From: an uncultured Paracoccaceae bacterium
Lineage (GTDB): Bacteria; Pseudomonadota; Alphaproteobacteria; Rhodobacterales; Rhodobacteraceae
Direction: 5' to 3'
Assembly: GCA_947500135.1 (NCBI GenBank)
Contig: CANMQX010000006.1
Span: 62,001-126,000 of the forward strand
DNA: 64,000 bases
Under the pieces are notes generated by a model. That model saw only the letters and a program-made list of their open reading frames with translations, was not told where the DNA came from and did not search any database. Positions 17,356-26,543 of the stretch are shown piece after piece. A program made the position numbers and the translations under genes. The number at the start of each line of letters is the position of its first letter. Positions within the stretch are counted from its first letter, which is position 1.

Positions 17356-19137
17356 CTAGTTCGAGGTGAGTGTTACACCGATGGATTGCGGCATGTCCAC
17401 TTGTGGTCTGAGCCCTAGTAGCGGCGCGATCCGCCGGATCATTTCCGCGGCAATTGGCACGGCCGTCCAACCGGCGGTGCGGCGCGGTTTGTCGCCGGAA
17501 TTTTCGGATGGTTCATCCAGCGTCACAATCAGCACATATTGCGGGTCGTTGGCCGGGAAGACGGAGGCGAAGGTCGCGATGACCTTGTCGTCATAGTAGC
17601 CCGCACCCGATGTGCGCGGTTTGTCCGCCGTGCCGGTTTTGCCGCCAACGGCGTATCCCGGCACCTCACCAAAGGATGCCGTTCCGCGTTCGACCACCTG
17701 CCGCAACATGGAAACCGAGCGTTGCGCGATCACCTCGCGCATCACGCGCGGCCCGGTCGGCGCGTCAGGGGTCCGCAGCAGGGTTGGTTCGACCTGCGTG
17801 CCGCCATTGGCAAGGGTCGCATAGGCCGCGGCCAGATGCAGTGGCGACGACGACAGTCCGTGCCCGTAAGAGATTGTCATCGTTGAGATTTCGGACCAGT
17901 TACGCGGCAATAGCGGTTTGCCGGTTGGGCCTTCGACCATTTCAACCGGGGTTGGTTCCAGAAACCCCAGCGAGCCAAGGAATGCCTTTTGCCGTTCCGC
18001 CCCGATCATCATCGCTATCCGCGCGGTTCCGATGTTCGATGATTTGACAATCACATCCGTGGTGCTGAGTTCGGGGCCGTAGTCGTGGAAATCCCGGATC
18101 CGAAACCGCCCCCATGTCAGTGGCCCTTGGGTGTCGATCAGGGTGTTGGGGTTGACCAGCCCCAGTTCCATCGCCTGCGCCACGGTAAAGATTTTGAACA
18201 CAGATCCCAGTTCATAAACCCCCTGCACGGCCCGGTTGAACAGCGGGCTGTCGGATTGGTCGCCTGTGGTCAGGACGCGCGGGCGGTTATTGGGGTCGAA
18301 ATCAGGCAGGGAGACCATCGAAATAATCTCGCCCGTGTGCACATCCATCAGGACCGATGCCGCACCTTTGGCGTTCATCAGGGACATGCCGCCAGCCAGC
18401 ACCTGTTCAGCGGCGGCTTGCACGGTCAGGTCGAGCGAGAGTTCCAACGGTGCACCCTCATTGGCCGGGTCACGCAGAAAGGCGTCAAATTTCCGTTCCA
18501 CACCAGCAACGCCAATGACTTCGGCGCTGGCCACCCCTTCGCGCCCATAGCTGGCCCCGCCCAGGATATGCGCCGCGATCGGCCCGTTGGGGTAAAGCCG
18601 CATCTCGCGCGGGCCAAACAGCAAGCCGGGCGAGCCAAGGTCATGCACCGCCTGCATCTGCTCGGGGCTGATCTGCCGCCTGATCCAGAGGAATTTACGG
18701 TCGCCGGTGAAATCCTTGATCAGCTCTTCTTTGTCCAACTCGGGGAAAATATCTGCCAGGCCGGCCGCCGTATTGACCGGGTCGATCATGTCCCGCGGGT
18801 GGGCGTAAAGTGAATGGGTTTCCAGATTGGTCGCCAGAATGCGCCCATTTCTGTCAACGATGTCAGCACGCTGCCCGATAATGGGGTTGCCCACGCTGGT
18901 TGCGCGCGGCTCTTCAGGCACCGATGATGCCAGCGTGCCCATGCGCCCGCCGATGACGATGAAGGCGCAGAAGAAGGCCAGTCCAAGGACCAACAACCGC
19001 CCTTCGGCCCGTTGCCTTGCCTTGTCGGCCATTTCTTCGTGGCGACGGCGTTTGTTTTCGGCTTCGATCGCGGCGGGGTCTTCACCGCGGGCGCGGGCCT
19101 TGAGAATGCGGGCAAGCGGGCGGAGTGGTGTCCTCAT
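17356..19137 (-). CDS. ftsI: Septal peptidoglycan transpeptidase FtsI (PBP3)
   Basis: Class B penicillin-binding protein that cross-links septal peptidoglycan together with FtsW. The 593-residue protein has a basic cytoplasmic N-terminus and one membrane anchor (LLVLGLAFFCAFIVIGGRM, about residues 48-66). The PBP dimerisation domain starts at DIVDRNGRILATNL. The transpeptidase motifs are SxxK in GSVFKIFTV, SxN in KSSNIGTARIAMM and KTG in YAVGGKTGTADKPR. It overlaps ftsL by four bases and lies 13 bp before murE. Confidence 0.97.
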   Translation of the reverse strand: MRTPLRPLARILKARARGEDPAAIEAENKRRRHEEMADKARQRAEGRLLVLGLAFFCAFIVIGGRMGTLASSVPEEPRATSVGNPIIGQRADIVDRNGRILATNLETHSLYAHPRDMIDPVNTAAGLADIFPELDKEELIKDFTGDRKFLWIRRQISPEQMQAVHDLGSPGLLFGPREMRLYPNGPIAAHILGGASYGREGVASAEVIGVAGVERKFDAFLRDPANEGAPLELSLDLTVQAAAEQVLAGGMSLMNAKGAASVLMDVHTGEIISMVSLPDFDPNNRPRVLTTGDQSDSPLFNRAVQGVYELGSVFKIFTVAQAMELGLVNPNTLIDTQGPLTWGRFRIRDFHDYGPELSTTDVIVKSSNIGTARIAMMIGAERQKAFLGSLGFLEPTPVEMVEGPTGKPLLPRNWSEISTMTISYGHGLSSSPLHLAAAYATLANGGTQVEPTLLRTPDAPTGPRVMREVIAQRSVSMLRQVVERGTASFGEVPGYAVGGKTGTADKPRTSGAGYYDDKVIATFASVFPANDPQYVLIVTLDEPSENSGDKPRRTAGWTAVPIAAEMIRRIAPLLGLRPQVDMPQSIGVTLTSN

Positions 19138-19493
19138 AGCGGGTTCTCGATATCGGCAAAGGCGTCCGCGGACAGTTCAATCGGGTTGATGATGGGCGCG
19201 ATGGGCGGAATGGGATAGATGATCTGATCCACCGCGCCGAATGCGTCAGGCATCAGGGGCAGAAGCCCCAGCCGGTCAAAATTCAGTTCAGCCAGATCGG
19301 CCAGCCGGTCGGGCCGGTTCAGATAGGCCCATTCGGCCCGCAACATGCCCAGCCGTTCATGGGCCGCGCCGATCCGGGCATGCAGAATGCGCATATCCTT
19401 GATCGATTGCTGCGTTTTGTAGTTTTCCTGATAGGCCCAAAAGGCCAGCCCCATCACGGCGAGAGCGGCGAAAACATATAAGATACCACGCAT
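19134..19493 (-). CDS. ftsL: Cell division protein FtsL
   Basis: A 119-residue bitopic protein. The N-terminal span (GILYVFAALAVMGLAFWAYQ) is followed by a heptad-like coiled coil (TQQSIKDMRILHARIGAAHERLGMLRAEW). It then has the AYLNRPDRLADLAELNFDRLGL motif seen in alphaproteobacterial FtsL. FtsL joins FtsB and FtsQ in the divisome core that activates FtsWI. It shares one base with rsmH and four with ftsI. Confidence 0.9.
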   Translation of the reverse strand: MRGILYVFAALAVMGLAFWAYQENYKTQQSIKDMRILHARIGAAHERLGMLRAEWAYLNRPDRLADLAELNFDRLGLLPLMPDAFGAVDQIIYPIPPIAPIINPIELSADAFADIENPL

Positions 19494-20467
19494 TACCTGC
19501 CCCTCCTTTGTTTTTTCATCGGCATGCCCAGCGCACCGGGATCAATATTTTCCGATGGTGCGTCGGTGCGGATGGCGACCCGCAGTTTCGATGACCGCGA
19601 CCGAGGGTTTTCGGCCAATTCCTGTTCATCCGGCCCAATCGCCTTTCGGCTTTTGACGGTGAAGGCCGGGGTGATCTGTTCGGCCTCGGGCGCATAACGG
19701 TTGGCGTTGGCGGTGTTGCCCGACCGCGCCTGAATGAACCGTTTGACCATGCGATCCTCGACCGAATGAAAGGTCACAACAGCCAATTGCCCACCGGGTT
19801 TCAGCGCGCGTTCGGCGGCCATCAACCCTTCAGCCAGTTCCTGATATTCATTGTTCACCGCGATCCGCAGCGCCTGAAAGGTGCGTGTCGCTGGATGCGA
19901 TTGCCCCGGTTTGGCGCGCGGCAGGCAGGATTCCACGACACGCGCCAGTTGCCCGGTTGTCGTCAGCGGCCGTGCCGCGACGATAGCCTTGGCGATGCGG
20001 CGCGATGCCCGTTCTTCACCATAGAGATAGATAATATCTGCCAGTTCACTTTCTTCGGCCTCATTGCACAGATCAGCCGCAGACGGCCCATCTTGCGACA
20101 TGCGCATGTCCAGCGGCCCATCCCGCATGAAGGAAAAGCCGCGTTCGGCCAGATCAAGCTGCATGGAGCTGACGCCTAGGTCCAGCACCACCCCATCAAG
20201 GTCGGACCCGTATTCATCCAGCTTCGAAAACACGCCCTGTTTCAGCACGATCCGGTCGCCATAGTCGCCAACCCAATCGGCAGCCATGTCAAAGGCCAGC
20301 GGGTCACGGTCCACCCCGATTACCTGATCGGCCCCAGCGGCCAGCAAGGCGCGGGTATAGCCCCCATTGCCAAAGGTGCCATCAAGCCAGACCCCAGAAA
20401 CGGGAGAGACCGCTGCGATGAGCGGTCGGATCAGAACGGGGATGTGAGGCGCGGCAGCGTCGGTCAT
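19493..20467 (-). CDS. rsmH: 16S rRNA (cytosine-1402-N4)-methyltransferase RsmH (MraW)
   Basis: SAM-dependent methyltransferase that modifies C1402 in the ribosomal decoding centre. The 324-residue protein has the family start [13 protein letters not shown] and the SAM motif [60 protein letters not shown] and [17 protein letters not shown] follow. [17 protein letters not shown] lies near the C-terminus. The last residues are basic ([10 protein letters not shown]). It is 3 bp downstream of mraZ. Confidence 0.97.
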   Translation of the reverse strand: MTDAAAPHIPVLIRPLIAAVSPVSGVWLDGTFGNGGYTRALLAAGADQVIGVDRDPLAFDMAADWVGDYGDRIVLKQGVFSKLDEYGSDLDGVVLDLGVSSMQLDLAERGFSFMRDGPLDMRMSQDGPSAADLCNEAEESELADIIYLYGEERASRRIAKAIVAARPLTTTGQLARVVESCLPRAKPGQSHPATRTFQALRIAVNNEYQELAEGLMAAERALKPGGQLAVVTFHSVEDRMVKRFIQARSGNTANANRYAPEAEQITPAFTVKSRKAIGPDEQELAENPRSRSSKLRVAIRTDAPSENIDPGALGMPMKKQRRGR

Positions 20468-20470
20468 GGT

Positions 20471-20965
20471 CTACTCGTCCAGCAGGATGAGCGGATCGAA
20501 GCCATCCTCATGTTCGGCCAGCCAGCCACTGATATCCTCTGCCACCTCCTCAGCAAAGACATCCGCCTTCCATATCTCAAAATGGTCGCCCATACCGCTG
20601 AAAGCCAGATCACCATCAGTGATGCCCAGTTTCTGCCGCTGCTTGAGTGGCATGACGGTGCGCCCGTCCTTATCCACGTCCAGTTTGATCGATTGGCCGA
20701 TGATCAGGCGCTGCAATTTCTTTTTATTGGCCGAACCGCGCGGTAGCGCGTTGATCTGTGCCATGACCTTGCCGAATTCATCAACAGTGTAGCCGTGCAA
20801 TTCGTTTTTCAGATGATCGCCATAGAGCAGATACATGCGCGGGCTCAGGCCGGGCGTCCATTCCGGATCGCCTGCTTCGAGTACACGACGAAAATCGGCC
20901 GGGATCGACATGCGCCCCTTGCCGTCCACCCGCTGGGTGTGTTCGCCTGTAAAACTCAGAACCAC
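20471..20965 (-). CDS. mraZ: Transcriptional regulator MraZ
   Basis: AbrB-like double-psi-barrel DNA-binding protein, first gene of the dcw operon. In other bacteria it represses this operon. The 164-residue product starts with GTG at 20965 (LSFTGEHTQRVDGKGRMSIPADFRRVL). A second half has the repeated motif IKLDVDKDGRTVMPLKQRQKLGI. AAGGA lies about 12 bases upstream of the GTG. A typical TGGG-repeat MraZ box was not seen in the 60 bases upstream. The leader instead carries the terminator of an UpsM-like RNA. Confidence 0.95.
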   Translation of the reverse strand: MVLSFTGEHTQRVDGKGRMSIPADFRRVLEAGDPEWTPGLSPRMYLLYGDHLKNELHGYTVDEFGKVMAQINALPRGSANKKKLQRLIIGQSIKLDVDKDGRTVMPLKQRQKLGITDGDLAFSGMGDHFEIWKADVFAEEVAEDISGWLAEHEDGFDPLILLDE

Positions 20966-21019
20966 TGTCCCTCGGTCCTTACCTGTTCAAGCCCCCATGA
21001 AAACCTAACGCCAGATATG

Positions 21020-21059
21020 AAAACGGCGGATTGATCTGCTGCCACTGATCAATCCGCCG
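21020..21059 (-). terminator. Intrinsic terminator in the mraZ leader
   Basis: Perfect 13-bp stem (CGGCGGATTGATC / GATCAATCCGCCG) with a 10-nt loop. On the minus strand it is followed directly by TTTTC. It lies between the leader RNA and mraZ, so read-through here would set dcw expression. Confidence 0.8.
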
Positions 21060-21230
21060 CTTCCGCCCCTCTTTGGGGGAAAGTCCGATCGCGCGTGCCA
21101 CCTGGGGGGATGTCTGCTCGCTCACGCGCCGGATCTGGTTGGGTAATGACGAAGCCTGTATGAAACCTGCTTTTGCCGGTTGGGGTTCTTAAGATGCCCC
21201 GTTTGAAGTCTGTCCGTCGTTACCGTGCAA
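21020..21230 (-). ncRNA. upsM: UpsM-like dcw leader small RNA (5' end approximate)
   Basis: In Rhodobacter sphaeroides and relatives the dcw operon has a long 5' leader. A Rho-independent terminator in it yields the small RNA UpsM, about 200 nt, ending shortly before mraZ. The same architecture is visible here: a long untranslated region upstream of mraZ and a strong minus-strand terminator 55-60 bp before the GTG. The 3' end is placed at the T-run (21020-21023). The 5' end is a guess from the known length; no clear promoter was recognised. A further hairpin (CCCCAAAGAGGGG) precedes the terminator. Confidence 0.55.
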
Positions 21231-21588
21231 CTGTTGTGGCATCAGTTGGGTTACCGATCAACAGTTTTTTGGGAATTCATGGTACTACATGGTGTTTTTG
21301 CGGGCACCCTGGAACAACATATTGGGTTGGCAGGCCCTTACCTGCCATATTTGTAGCGATATCATCCCTACAGAGCACAACATATAGTGAAAATCGGGCC
21401 GCCTTGCAGCTGTTCCAGAAATTCCAAAGTTTTTTCGGATTGGCAGGCTTTGATCCGAGATTTAGGGGTTCACTACACTGTTTTCAGCATCAATCGTGGG
21501 TTCGAATCCTGTTATTTGATTCGTTCAACCTATCGATTCCATGATTTCCCGGAACCCTGCCCTATCGGGACATGTCGCGCACCCGGCG
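21231..21588. other. Gene-free region between dcw leader and sugar operon
   Basis: About 360 bp without a supported gene. It should contain the promoter for the dcw leader. A TTGCAC at about 21225-21230 on the minus strand is a weak -35 candidate. A tRNA-like T-loop motif at 21499-21509 lacks the rest of a cloverleaf. Confidence 0.4.
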
Positions 21589-21903
21589 CTATTTCATCTG
21601 AAACTGCAGCGGCAGCAGATAGGGGAATGATGTCGTTGGGTCGGTTTCGATCCGCATGATCGGCACCATCCATTCACCCCATTTCTTGTTTACCGGGCAA
21701 TCGGCCAAATGCGCCTTTGCTGCCTCAAGATCATCCGTTTCGAAATAACCAAAAAGCGTCAGCCCATGCCGGAAGATGTTGTAATTTGCGATCCCAGCTT
21801 TGCGCAGGGTCTCAAGCATCTCTGGCCAGATCTCATCATGGCGGTTTTTGTATTCTTCCTCATATCCCGGACGGACTTCGAGAACCCATGCATAGGATGC
21901 CAT
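21589..21903 (-). CDS. L-rhamnose mutarotase family protein
   Basis: A 104-residue dimeric alpha/beta-barrel protein of the RhaM/RhaU family, which interconverts alpha and beta anomers of L-rhamnose and some related sugars. Family motifs are VLEVRPGYEEEYKNRHDEIWPEML at the N-terminus, AGIANYNIFRHGLTLFGYFE in the middle, and a tryptophan-containing CPVNKKWGEWM segment. The start at 21903 has GGAAGGAGG just upstream and overlaps the preceding stop (TAATG). It is the last gene of the sugar operon. The family suggests a 6-deoxyhexose or similar sugar but does not prove it. Confidence 0.85.
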   Translation of the reverse strand: MASYAWVLEVRPGYEEEYKNRHDEIWPEMLETLRKAGIANYNIFRHGLTLFGYFETDDLEAAKAHLADCPVNKKWGEWMVPIMRIETDPTTSFPYLLPLQFQMK

Positions 21904-22718
21904 TACGCGCCCTCCTTCCAGTTGTTGAAGCAATCGCGCAGGGCGATGATTTCGGTCAGCACATCCTCGAACAGGGTGTTCATGTAATCCTGATGCACCG
22001 GCTCGATCGCCAGTGCGCCGTCATAGCCCGCATCACGAAGCGTTCCGAACATGGCGGGGAAGTTCAGCGTTCCATGCGCGAACTTGGTCTGAAGCGCCCC
22101 CATCTTTGCCTGCCGCAGATGCACATGCGCCGCGTGGGGTGCGAGCGGATCAATCTCAGCCTGCCGGTAGCCAAGGCAGGCGAAATGCGAATAGTCGAGC
22201 GCGAGCTTGATCCCTGTCGCCTCCACCAATCGCAGGACGATATCGGGGGCTTCGGCAAAGGAATGCACATGTGGTTCGATGCAAAGCTGGGCATTGTAGG
22301 GTTTGGACAGGGCCACCATTTCGCTGAGCGATGTGATGGAAACCTCTTCGGCCTGTTGTCGGCTTTGCCCCGGGTTGACCACGCCGGGCAGGATGAAAAT
22401 GGTGCCGATCCCCGCCGCATCGGCGAAGGTCAGCACCTGTTCCAGATCGCGCAGATTGTCGTCCAGCGTGCCCGGTTGCGCCAGATTGCGCCCGTCGAGC
22501 CCATCACCGAAGAGGTGGTAGTAGTTGGGCAGTCGCACGCCCAAGCGCACAAGCTGTTCAGCTGCGCCTTTGGGGTCCGCCAGTATCTGCGCCTTGTCGA
22601 GGGCCGAGCGGTAGAACAACCCGACATCTAGCGCGCCGATGCCCAACGCGTTGGATATCCCTGCCGCCTCTGCCAATGTGCAGGATGGCAGCGACCAGGC
22701 GGTGAGTGACAGATACAT
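21903..22718 (-). CDS. Sugar phosphate isomerase/epimerase-like TIM-barrel protein
   Basis: A 271-residue protein of the xylose-isomerase-like (AP-endonuclease 2 fold) superfamily, which includes sugar isomerases and epimerases. Likely metal ligands are in the strands LCIEPHVHSF (Glu, His), LALDYSHF (Asp, His), HAAHVHLRQAK (His) and LAIEPVH (Glu near residue 240). The substrate cannot be read from the sequence. It lies 3 bp after the Gfo/Idh/MocA gene and overlaps the mutarotase gene, so it is part of the same catabolic unit. Confidence 0.82.
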   Translation of the reverse strand: MYLSLTAWSLPSCTLAEAAGISNALGIGALDVGLFYRSALDKAQILADPKGAAEQLVRLGVRLPNYYHLFGDGLDGRNLAQPGTLDDNLRDLEQVLTFADAAGIGTIFILPGVVNPGQSRQQAEEVSITSLSEMVALSKPYNAQLCIEPHVHSFAEAPDIVLRLVEATGIKLALDYSHFACLGYRQAEIDPLAPHAAHVHLRQAKMGALQTKFAHGTLNFPAMFGTLRDAGYDGALAIEPVHQDYMNTLFEDVLTEIIALRDCFNNWKEGA

Positions 22719-22721
22719 TGC

Positions 22722-23768
22722 TTACCCTCCGATTTTTGCCAGCTGGCCGGTGGCGGCGGACCGGTACATCGCATCCAGCGCCTCGGTCACCCGCGCGCCG
22801 CATTCGGCGTTGGATGCGTTGACGACGTTCTCGCACGCGCAGAGTTTCGCAAAGACCCGCACCGGCAGCGTGCCATCATATTCCGCCTCTTGTGGTGATA
22901 TCTCAAACGCCTCTTCCGCCCCGTCCAACTGGCTAAGCGTCAGTCGCGCACGTTCATTATCGAACATGATCATGCCTTCGGTCCCAAAGATGCGGATATC
23001 CATATGCATCCCCTTGTGTTTCGGGGTTGTGGATGACCCCGACAGCGCCACGGTTGCCCCGTTGGTCGTCCGCGCGCAGGCCGCATCATAGTAATCCACC
23101 CCGGATTTCGATTTGCCATCCATGCAGTAGACGCTGTCAAACCGCAGGTCGGCGACGTGGATGAGCCAGGCCAGCGAATGGGACATCTGCCCCCAGCCAT
23201 ACCCCCCTGCCTTTTGTGGGTCTGCCCAGGTTGAGGCAGGCGGGCGGAACATTTCACCTTCGGTTTCCAGCATCGGTTCGCCTGCAAAAAGGTCCTCTAG
23301 CGCCGACCCCATCTGGCAGATCGCATGGCGCACCTCGCCGATCCGGCCCTGCTGCACCCAGTCTGCGGCCTGTGCGGTGAAGCTGGTGAAGTTGCTGCCT
23401 GTTGGCACCAGCACTTCCTTACCGGTTTGGGCCGCAGCGGTGGCAATGGCCCGACCATCCGCCGCTGTCGTGGCCATCGGTTTTTCGACAAGTACATGAC
23501 ACCCCGCCTGCAGTGCTGCGATGGTGGGGGCCGTGTGGGCCGTGTGCGGTGTCGATACCATGACGCCGTCCAGGTTTTCGCGTGCCAGCATGTCGTCCAG
23601 ATTTTGATACTGCGCGTCGATACCGAATTTCTCGCCTGCAAGCCGCAGCCGTTCTGCATCAAGATCGCAGATCGCGACCACCTCAGCCTCTGGGCAATCG
23701 CGGATGGTGGGGATGTGGTTCACTGTCGCCCACCAGCCGATGCCGACAACGCCTATGCGTGCACTCAT
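22722..23768 (-). CDS. Gfo/Idh/MocA family NAD(P)-dependent sugar dehydrogenase
   Basis: A 348-residue oxidoreductase. It has an N-terminal Rossmann fold (ARIGVVGIGWWATVNHIPTI) and the EKP motif (CHVLVEKPMATTAADGRAIA, near residue 95). EKP carries the conserved catalytic lysine. The C-terminal domain contains GGYGWGQMSHSLAWLIHV, where the family's catalytic histidine is expected, and GTEGMIMFDNE. Members oxidise or epimerise sugars, inositols and amino sugars. It overlaps the regulator gene by four bases. Confidence 0.88.
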   Translation of the reverse strand: MSARIGVVGIGWWATVNHIPTIRDCPEAEVVAICDLDAERLRLAGEKFGIDAQYQNLDDMLARENLDGVMVSTPHTAHTAPTIAALQAGCHVLVEKPMATTAADGRAIATAAAQTGKEVLVPTGSNFTSFTAQAADWVQQGRIGEVRHAICQMGSALEDLFAGEPMLETEGEMFRPPASTWADPQKAGGYGWGQMSHSLAWLIHVADLRFDSVYCMDGKSKSGVDYYDAACARTTNGATVALSGSSTTPKHKGMHMDIRIFGTEGMIMFDNERARLTLSQLDGAEEAFEISPQEAEYDGTLPVRVFAKLCACENVVNASNAECGARVTEALDAMYRSAATGQLAKIGG

Positions 23769-24499
23769 GTCTTGTTCTCCGATGTGTCCTGCACGACGGT
23801 TGAACGATAGACGTTTTGCATATGCTCCTCCGCCGCCATGGCCGCTGCTGCAGGGTCTCTGGCCTTTAGCGCCTCGAACAGTTTGCGATGATCCTTGAGG
23901 CTTTGTTCCAGCAGGTCCGGGTTTTCCGACGCGCGCCTACGAAATTCCAGCCCCAGTGAATTCAGGCTTTCGCCGATCCGTTTCAGGAAGGCGTTGCCGC
24001 AGCCGATCCAGATCGCCTCGTGAAACCGCAGGTCGGCGACGCGAAATGCCTGCGGGTCGGATAGGGTTTCGACCTGCGCGTCCAACATGTGTTCAAGCGC
24101 GTCGATCTCATCGTCCGACATGTTTTGGGCGGCCCTGCGCGCAACGTCGCCTTCGATCAGGGAACGCGCGTCGTAAAGTTCGCGCAGATTGAGGTCTTCG
24201 AGCGACAAAAAGAACCGGATCGGGCCAAGCAGCGCATCGCCATCAAGCTGACTGATAAAGGCCCCGCCCCCTTGCCGTACATTGACTACACCAAGGATCG
24301 CAAGCCCCCGGATCGCCTCGCGCACCGACGGGCGCGACACGTCGAGCATTTCTGCCAGTTCCCGTTCGGGGGGCAGCTGATCGCCGGGGCGCAGGGCGCG
24401 AGATGTCACCATTTCCAGAATGCGCTTGGCCACCATCTCGGCCAGTGATTGCCGCGCGATTGGGGCCTCTTGCTGAAAAATCGACGGTTTGGCTCCCAT
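23765..24499 (-). CDS. GntR-family transcriptional regulator, FadR (FCD) subfamily
   Basis: A 244-residue regulator with an N-terminal winged helix (LAEMVAKRILEMVTSRALRPGDQLPPERELAEMLDVSRPSVREAIRGL). The all-helical FCD ligand-binding domain follows (LYDARSLIEGDVARRAAQNMSD ... LRFHEAIWIGCGN). Asp and His residues there are the usual metal and ligand contacts. The start at 24499 has AAGGA 7-8 bases upstream, and the longer reading frame to 24688 overlaps the permease. It is likely the local regulator of the sugar operon. A FadR-type palindrome at 31068-31082 is a candidate operator. Confidence 0.92.
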   Translation of the reverse strand: MGAKPSIFQQEAPIARQSLAEMVAKRILEMVTSRALRPGDQLPPERELAEMLDVSRPSVREAIRGLAILGVVNVRQGGGAFISQLDGDALLGPIRFFLSLEDLNLRELYDARSLIEGDVARRAAQNMSDDEIDALEHMLDAQVETLSDPQAFRVADLRFHEAIWIGCGNAFLKRIGESLNSLGLEFRRRASENPDLLEQSLKDHRKLFEALKARDPAAAAMAAEEHMQNVYRSTVVQDTSENKT

Positions 24500-24501
24500 G
24501 G

Positions 24502-25479
24502 TCAGGTTCCTTTTCCTTCGCTGCGGGTGACTGCGGCAAGCAACCCGCCAAGATTGATCCGGGGCGCAATCACAGAGGCGATCAGCAGCACGCCGATGAC
24601 CCCGGTTTGGATATGCCCGGTGATGTTCAGCAAGGCCATGCCGTTGCGCAGGTTCAGCACAATCAGCACCGCCAGCAAGGTGCCCCAAAGGCTGCCGGAG
24701 CCGCCAAAAATACTGACGCCACCCAACAGCACCATTGTAATAATGTCTAGTTCGAACCCGCTGGCCACATCCCCGCGCACCGCCCCGACCCGGGCCGCAA
24801 AAAGTAGGCCCGCCAAGGCCGAGATTGCCCCTGATGCGACGAACAGCGCCATTTTGTGGCGTGCGGTATCGATCCCGGCGAAATCCGCCACGTCGCGATT
24901 ATTGCCGATCAGGTAGGTTTTGCGCCCGAAACCGCTGCGTTGCAGGACCACATAGAACAGTCCGAAGAGCAGGAAGAAGAGGATGATCGATAGGGGCAGC
25001 TGCCCGATCAGACCTTGCTGGCCCAGCGCATCGAACCAGTCGGGGAAATCGGTGATCCCCCGATCCTCGACCAGTACCCGTGCCAGCCCCCGAAATCCGA
25101 TCAGTGTGGCCAGTGTCACCACCAATGACGGCAGACCGACACGCGCAATGAAATACCCGTTCAGCACCCCGCCGATCACCCCGATCACCATGACGATCAT
25201 GCAGGCCAGCCCGGCCGGCACCCCATTGGCGAAAAGGAACCCAAAGCTACAGGCCGCAAGCCCCATCATGGATCCGACCGACAGATCAATTTCGCCGTTG
25301 ATGATGATCAGCGTCATCACCAGCGCCACAATGATCTTTTCAATCGACAGTTGGAACAGGTTGATCTGGTTGGAGAAGGTCAGGAATTGCGGGGACAGCA
25401 CCGTGTTTGCCGCGATGATCAGCAGCAATGCGGCCAGCAGGAACCCTTCCCAGCTTTTGAGCCTGGACAGCATGGTCAT
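24502..25479 (-). CDS. Sugar ABC transporter permease (RbsC/RhaQ-like), second permease
   Basis: A 325-residue inner-membrane permease of the carbohydrate uptake transporter-2 family, with about eight to ten hydrophobic spans. The family motif [16 protein letters not shown] lies near residue 62. A [46 protein letters not shown] block sits in the second half, the EAA-like region contacting the ATPase. Its start overlaps the first permease by four bases. Together they form a heterodimeric channel. Confidence 0.9.
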   Translation of the reverse strand: MTMLSRLKSWEGFLLAALLLIIAANTVLSPQFLTFSNQINLFQLSIEKIIVALVMTLIIINGEIDLSVGSMMGLAACSFGFLFANGVPAGLACMIVMVIGVIGGVLNGYFIARVGLPSLVVTLATLIGFRGLARVLVEDRGITDFPDWFDALGQQGLIGQLPLSIILFFLLFGLFYVVLQRSGFGRKTYLIGNNRDVADFAGIDTARHKMALFVASGAISALAGLLFAARVGAVRGDVASGFELDIITMVLLGGVSIFGGSGSLWGTLLAVLIVLNLRNGMALLNITGHIQTGVIGVLLIASVIAPRINLGGLLAAVTRSEGKGT

Positions 25480-26543
25480 TCCGCAGCCCCCCTATTGGTC
25501 GATGCAAGTTCCTGCGCGATCCGCGCTTCGGCTTTGCGATGTTCGCGGGCTTGTCTTGCGGCCATCAGCCGCCGCATCAACAGCGCATCCGTGGCGACTG
25601 ACAGCAGGATCAGCACGCCCAGCACGGCCTCGCGCCAGAACTCACTGACCAGCTGCCAACGCACGAGGCTGGTATCGATCAGATCGACCAGAATTGCCCC
25701 CAAAAGCGCACCGATCACTGTGCCCGACCCGCCAAAGATGTTGACCCCGCCGACAACGGACGCGGCCACGGATTTCAGCTCTAGCCCCAGCCCAGCAACC
25801 ACCGTGATCGTCCCAAAGCGCGCCAAGAACATGAAACCACCCAAGCCCGCCAAGGCCCCGGCCAGAATGAAGGCCACAAACACGGTTTTGCGCGTGTTGA
25901 TCCCGGCCATTTCCGCCGCTTCCGGGTTTGAACCGATAGCATAAAGCTTGCGCGCCGCGCGCAGCCGGGTCAGAGCGATATGGACCAGAATGACCACAAC
26001 TACTGCCGCCACAAAAGCCGCCCGGAATTGCATCTGCCCCCATTGCCACAGCACGGTATTGGGAAAGGAGACCAGCCAATCCGGCAGGTTTGCCGTGGAG
26101 ATTGATTTGGACTCTGAATATTCGACCAGGGCCGACCGGAACAGCGCCAGTGTGCCCAGCGTCACGATGATGGAGGGCACTTTAGCAAAAGCCACAAGTG
26201 CCCCGTTGATCGCCCCAAACATCGCCCCAAGCCCCATCGCATAAGCGACCAGAATGACCGGCCCCAGGTCCGGGTTGTTGGTGATCAAACTGCCCGTGGC
26301 AAAGGCCACGAACCCGACGGTGGATCCAATCGACAGGTCGATATTGCGCGTGATGATCACAAGCGTCTGTGCTGTTGCCAGCAACGCCATGATCGCAACA
26401 GAGCTGGATATCCGGTTGAACAGCCGCCCGTTCAGGTAATTCGGCACAACCAAGGAAAAGAAGACCAGAACCGCCACGACAACCAGCAGAAGCGCAAGGA
26501 TACGCAGGGCTTGCGGGTTAAGCTTGTCAAGGATGCGCAGCAC
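25476..26543 (-). CDS. Sugar ABC transporter permease (RbsC/RhaP-like), first permease
   Basis: A 355-residue permease homologous to its downstream neighbour. Motifs are [21 protein letters not shown] near residue 65 and [51 protein letters not shown] in the second half. A basic, Glu-rich tail ([20 protein letters not shown]) is cytoplasmic. It abuts the ATPase gene (one shared base) and overlaps the second permease by four, as in rhamnose and autoinducer-2-type importers. Confidence 0.9.
   Translation of the reverse strand: MLRILDKLNPQALRILALLLVVVAVLVFFSLVVPNYLNGRLFNRISSSVAIMALLATAQTLVIITRNIDLSIGSTVGFVAFATGSLITNNPDLGPVILVAYAMGLGAMFGAINGALVAFAKVPSIIVTLGTLALFRSALVEYSESKSISTANLPDWLVSFPNTVLWQWGQMQFRAAFVAAVVVVILVHIALTRLRAARKLYAIGSNPEAAEMAGINTRKTVFVAFILAGALAGLGGFMFLARFGTITVVAGLGLELKSVAASVVGGVNIFGGSGTVIGALLGAILVDLIDTSLVRWQLVSEFWREAVLGVLILLSVATDALLMRRLMAARQAREHRKAEARIAQELASTNRGAAE

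Noticed and set aside
20966..21019. MraZ box (spaced TGGG repeats) before mraZ
   Set aside because: Looked for on the minus strand but only isolated GGGG runs are present; no regular repeat.
21075..21087. GGGGGAAAGTCCG resembling the conserved region I of RNase P RNA
   Set aside because: The other conserved regions of rnpB are absent on this strand. The motif is better explained as part of the dcw leader RNA on the other strand.
21499..21509. tRNA-like T-loop (GGTTCGAATCC)
   Set aside because: The flanking bases do not form acceptor, anticodon or D arms, and the T-stem would rely on wobble pairs. At most it is a remnant.
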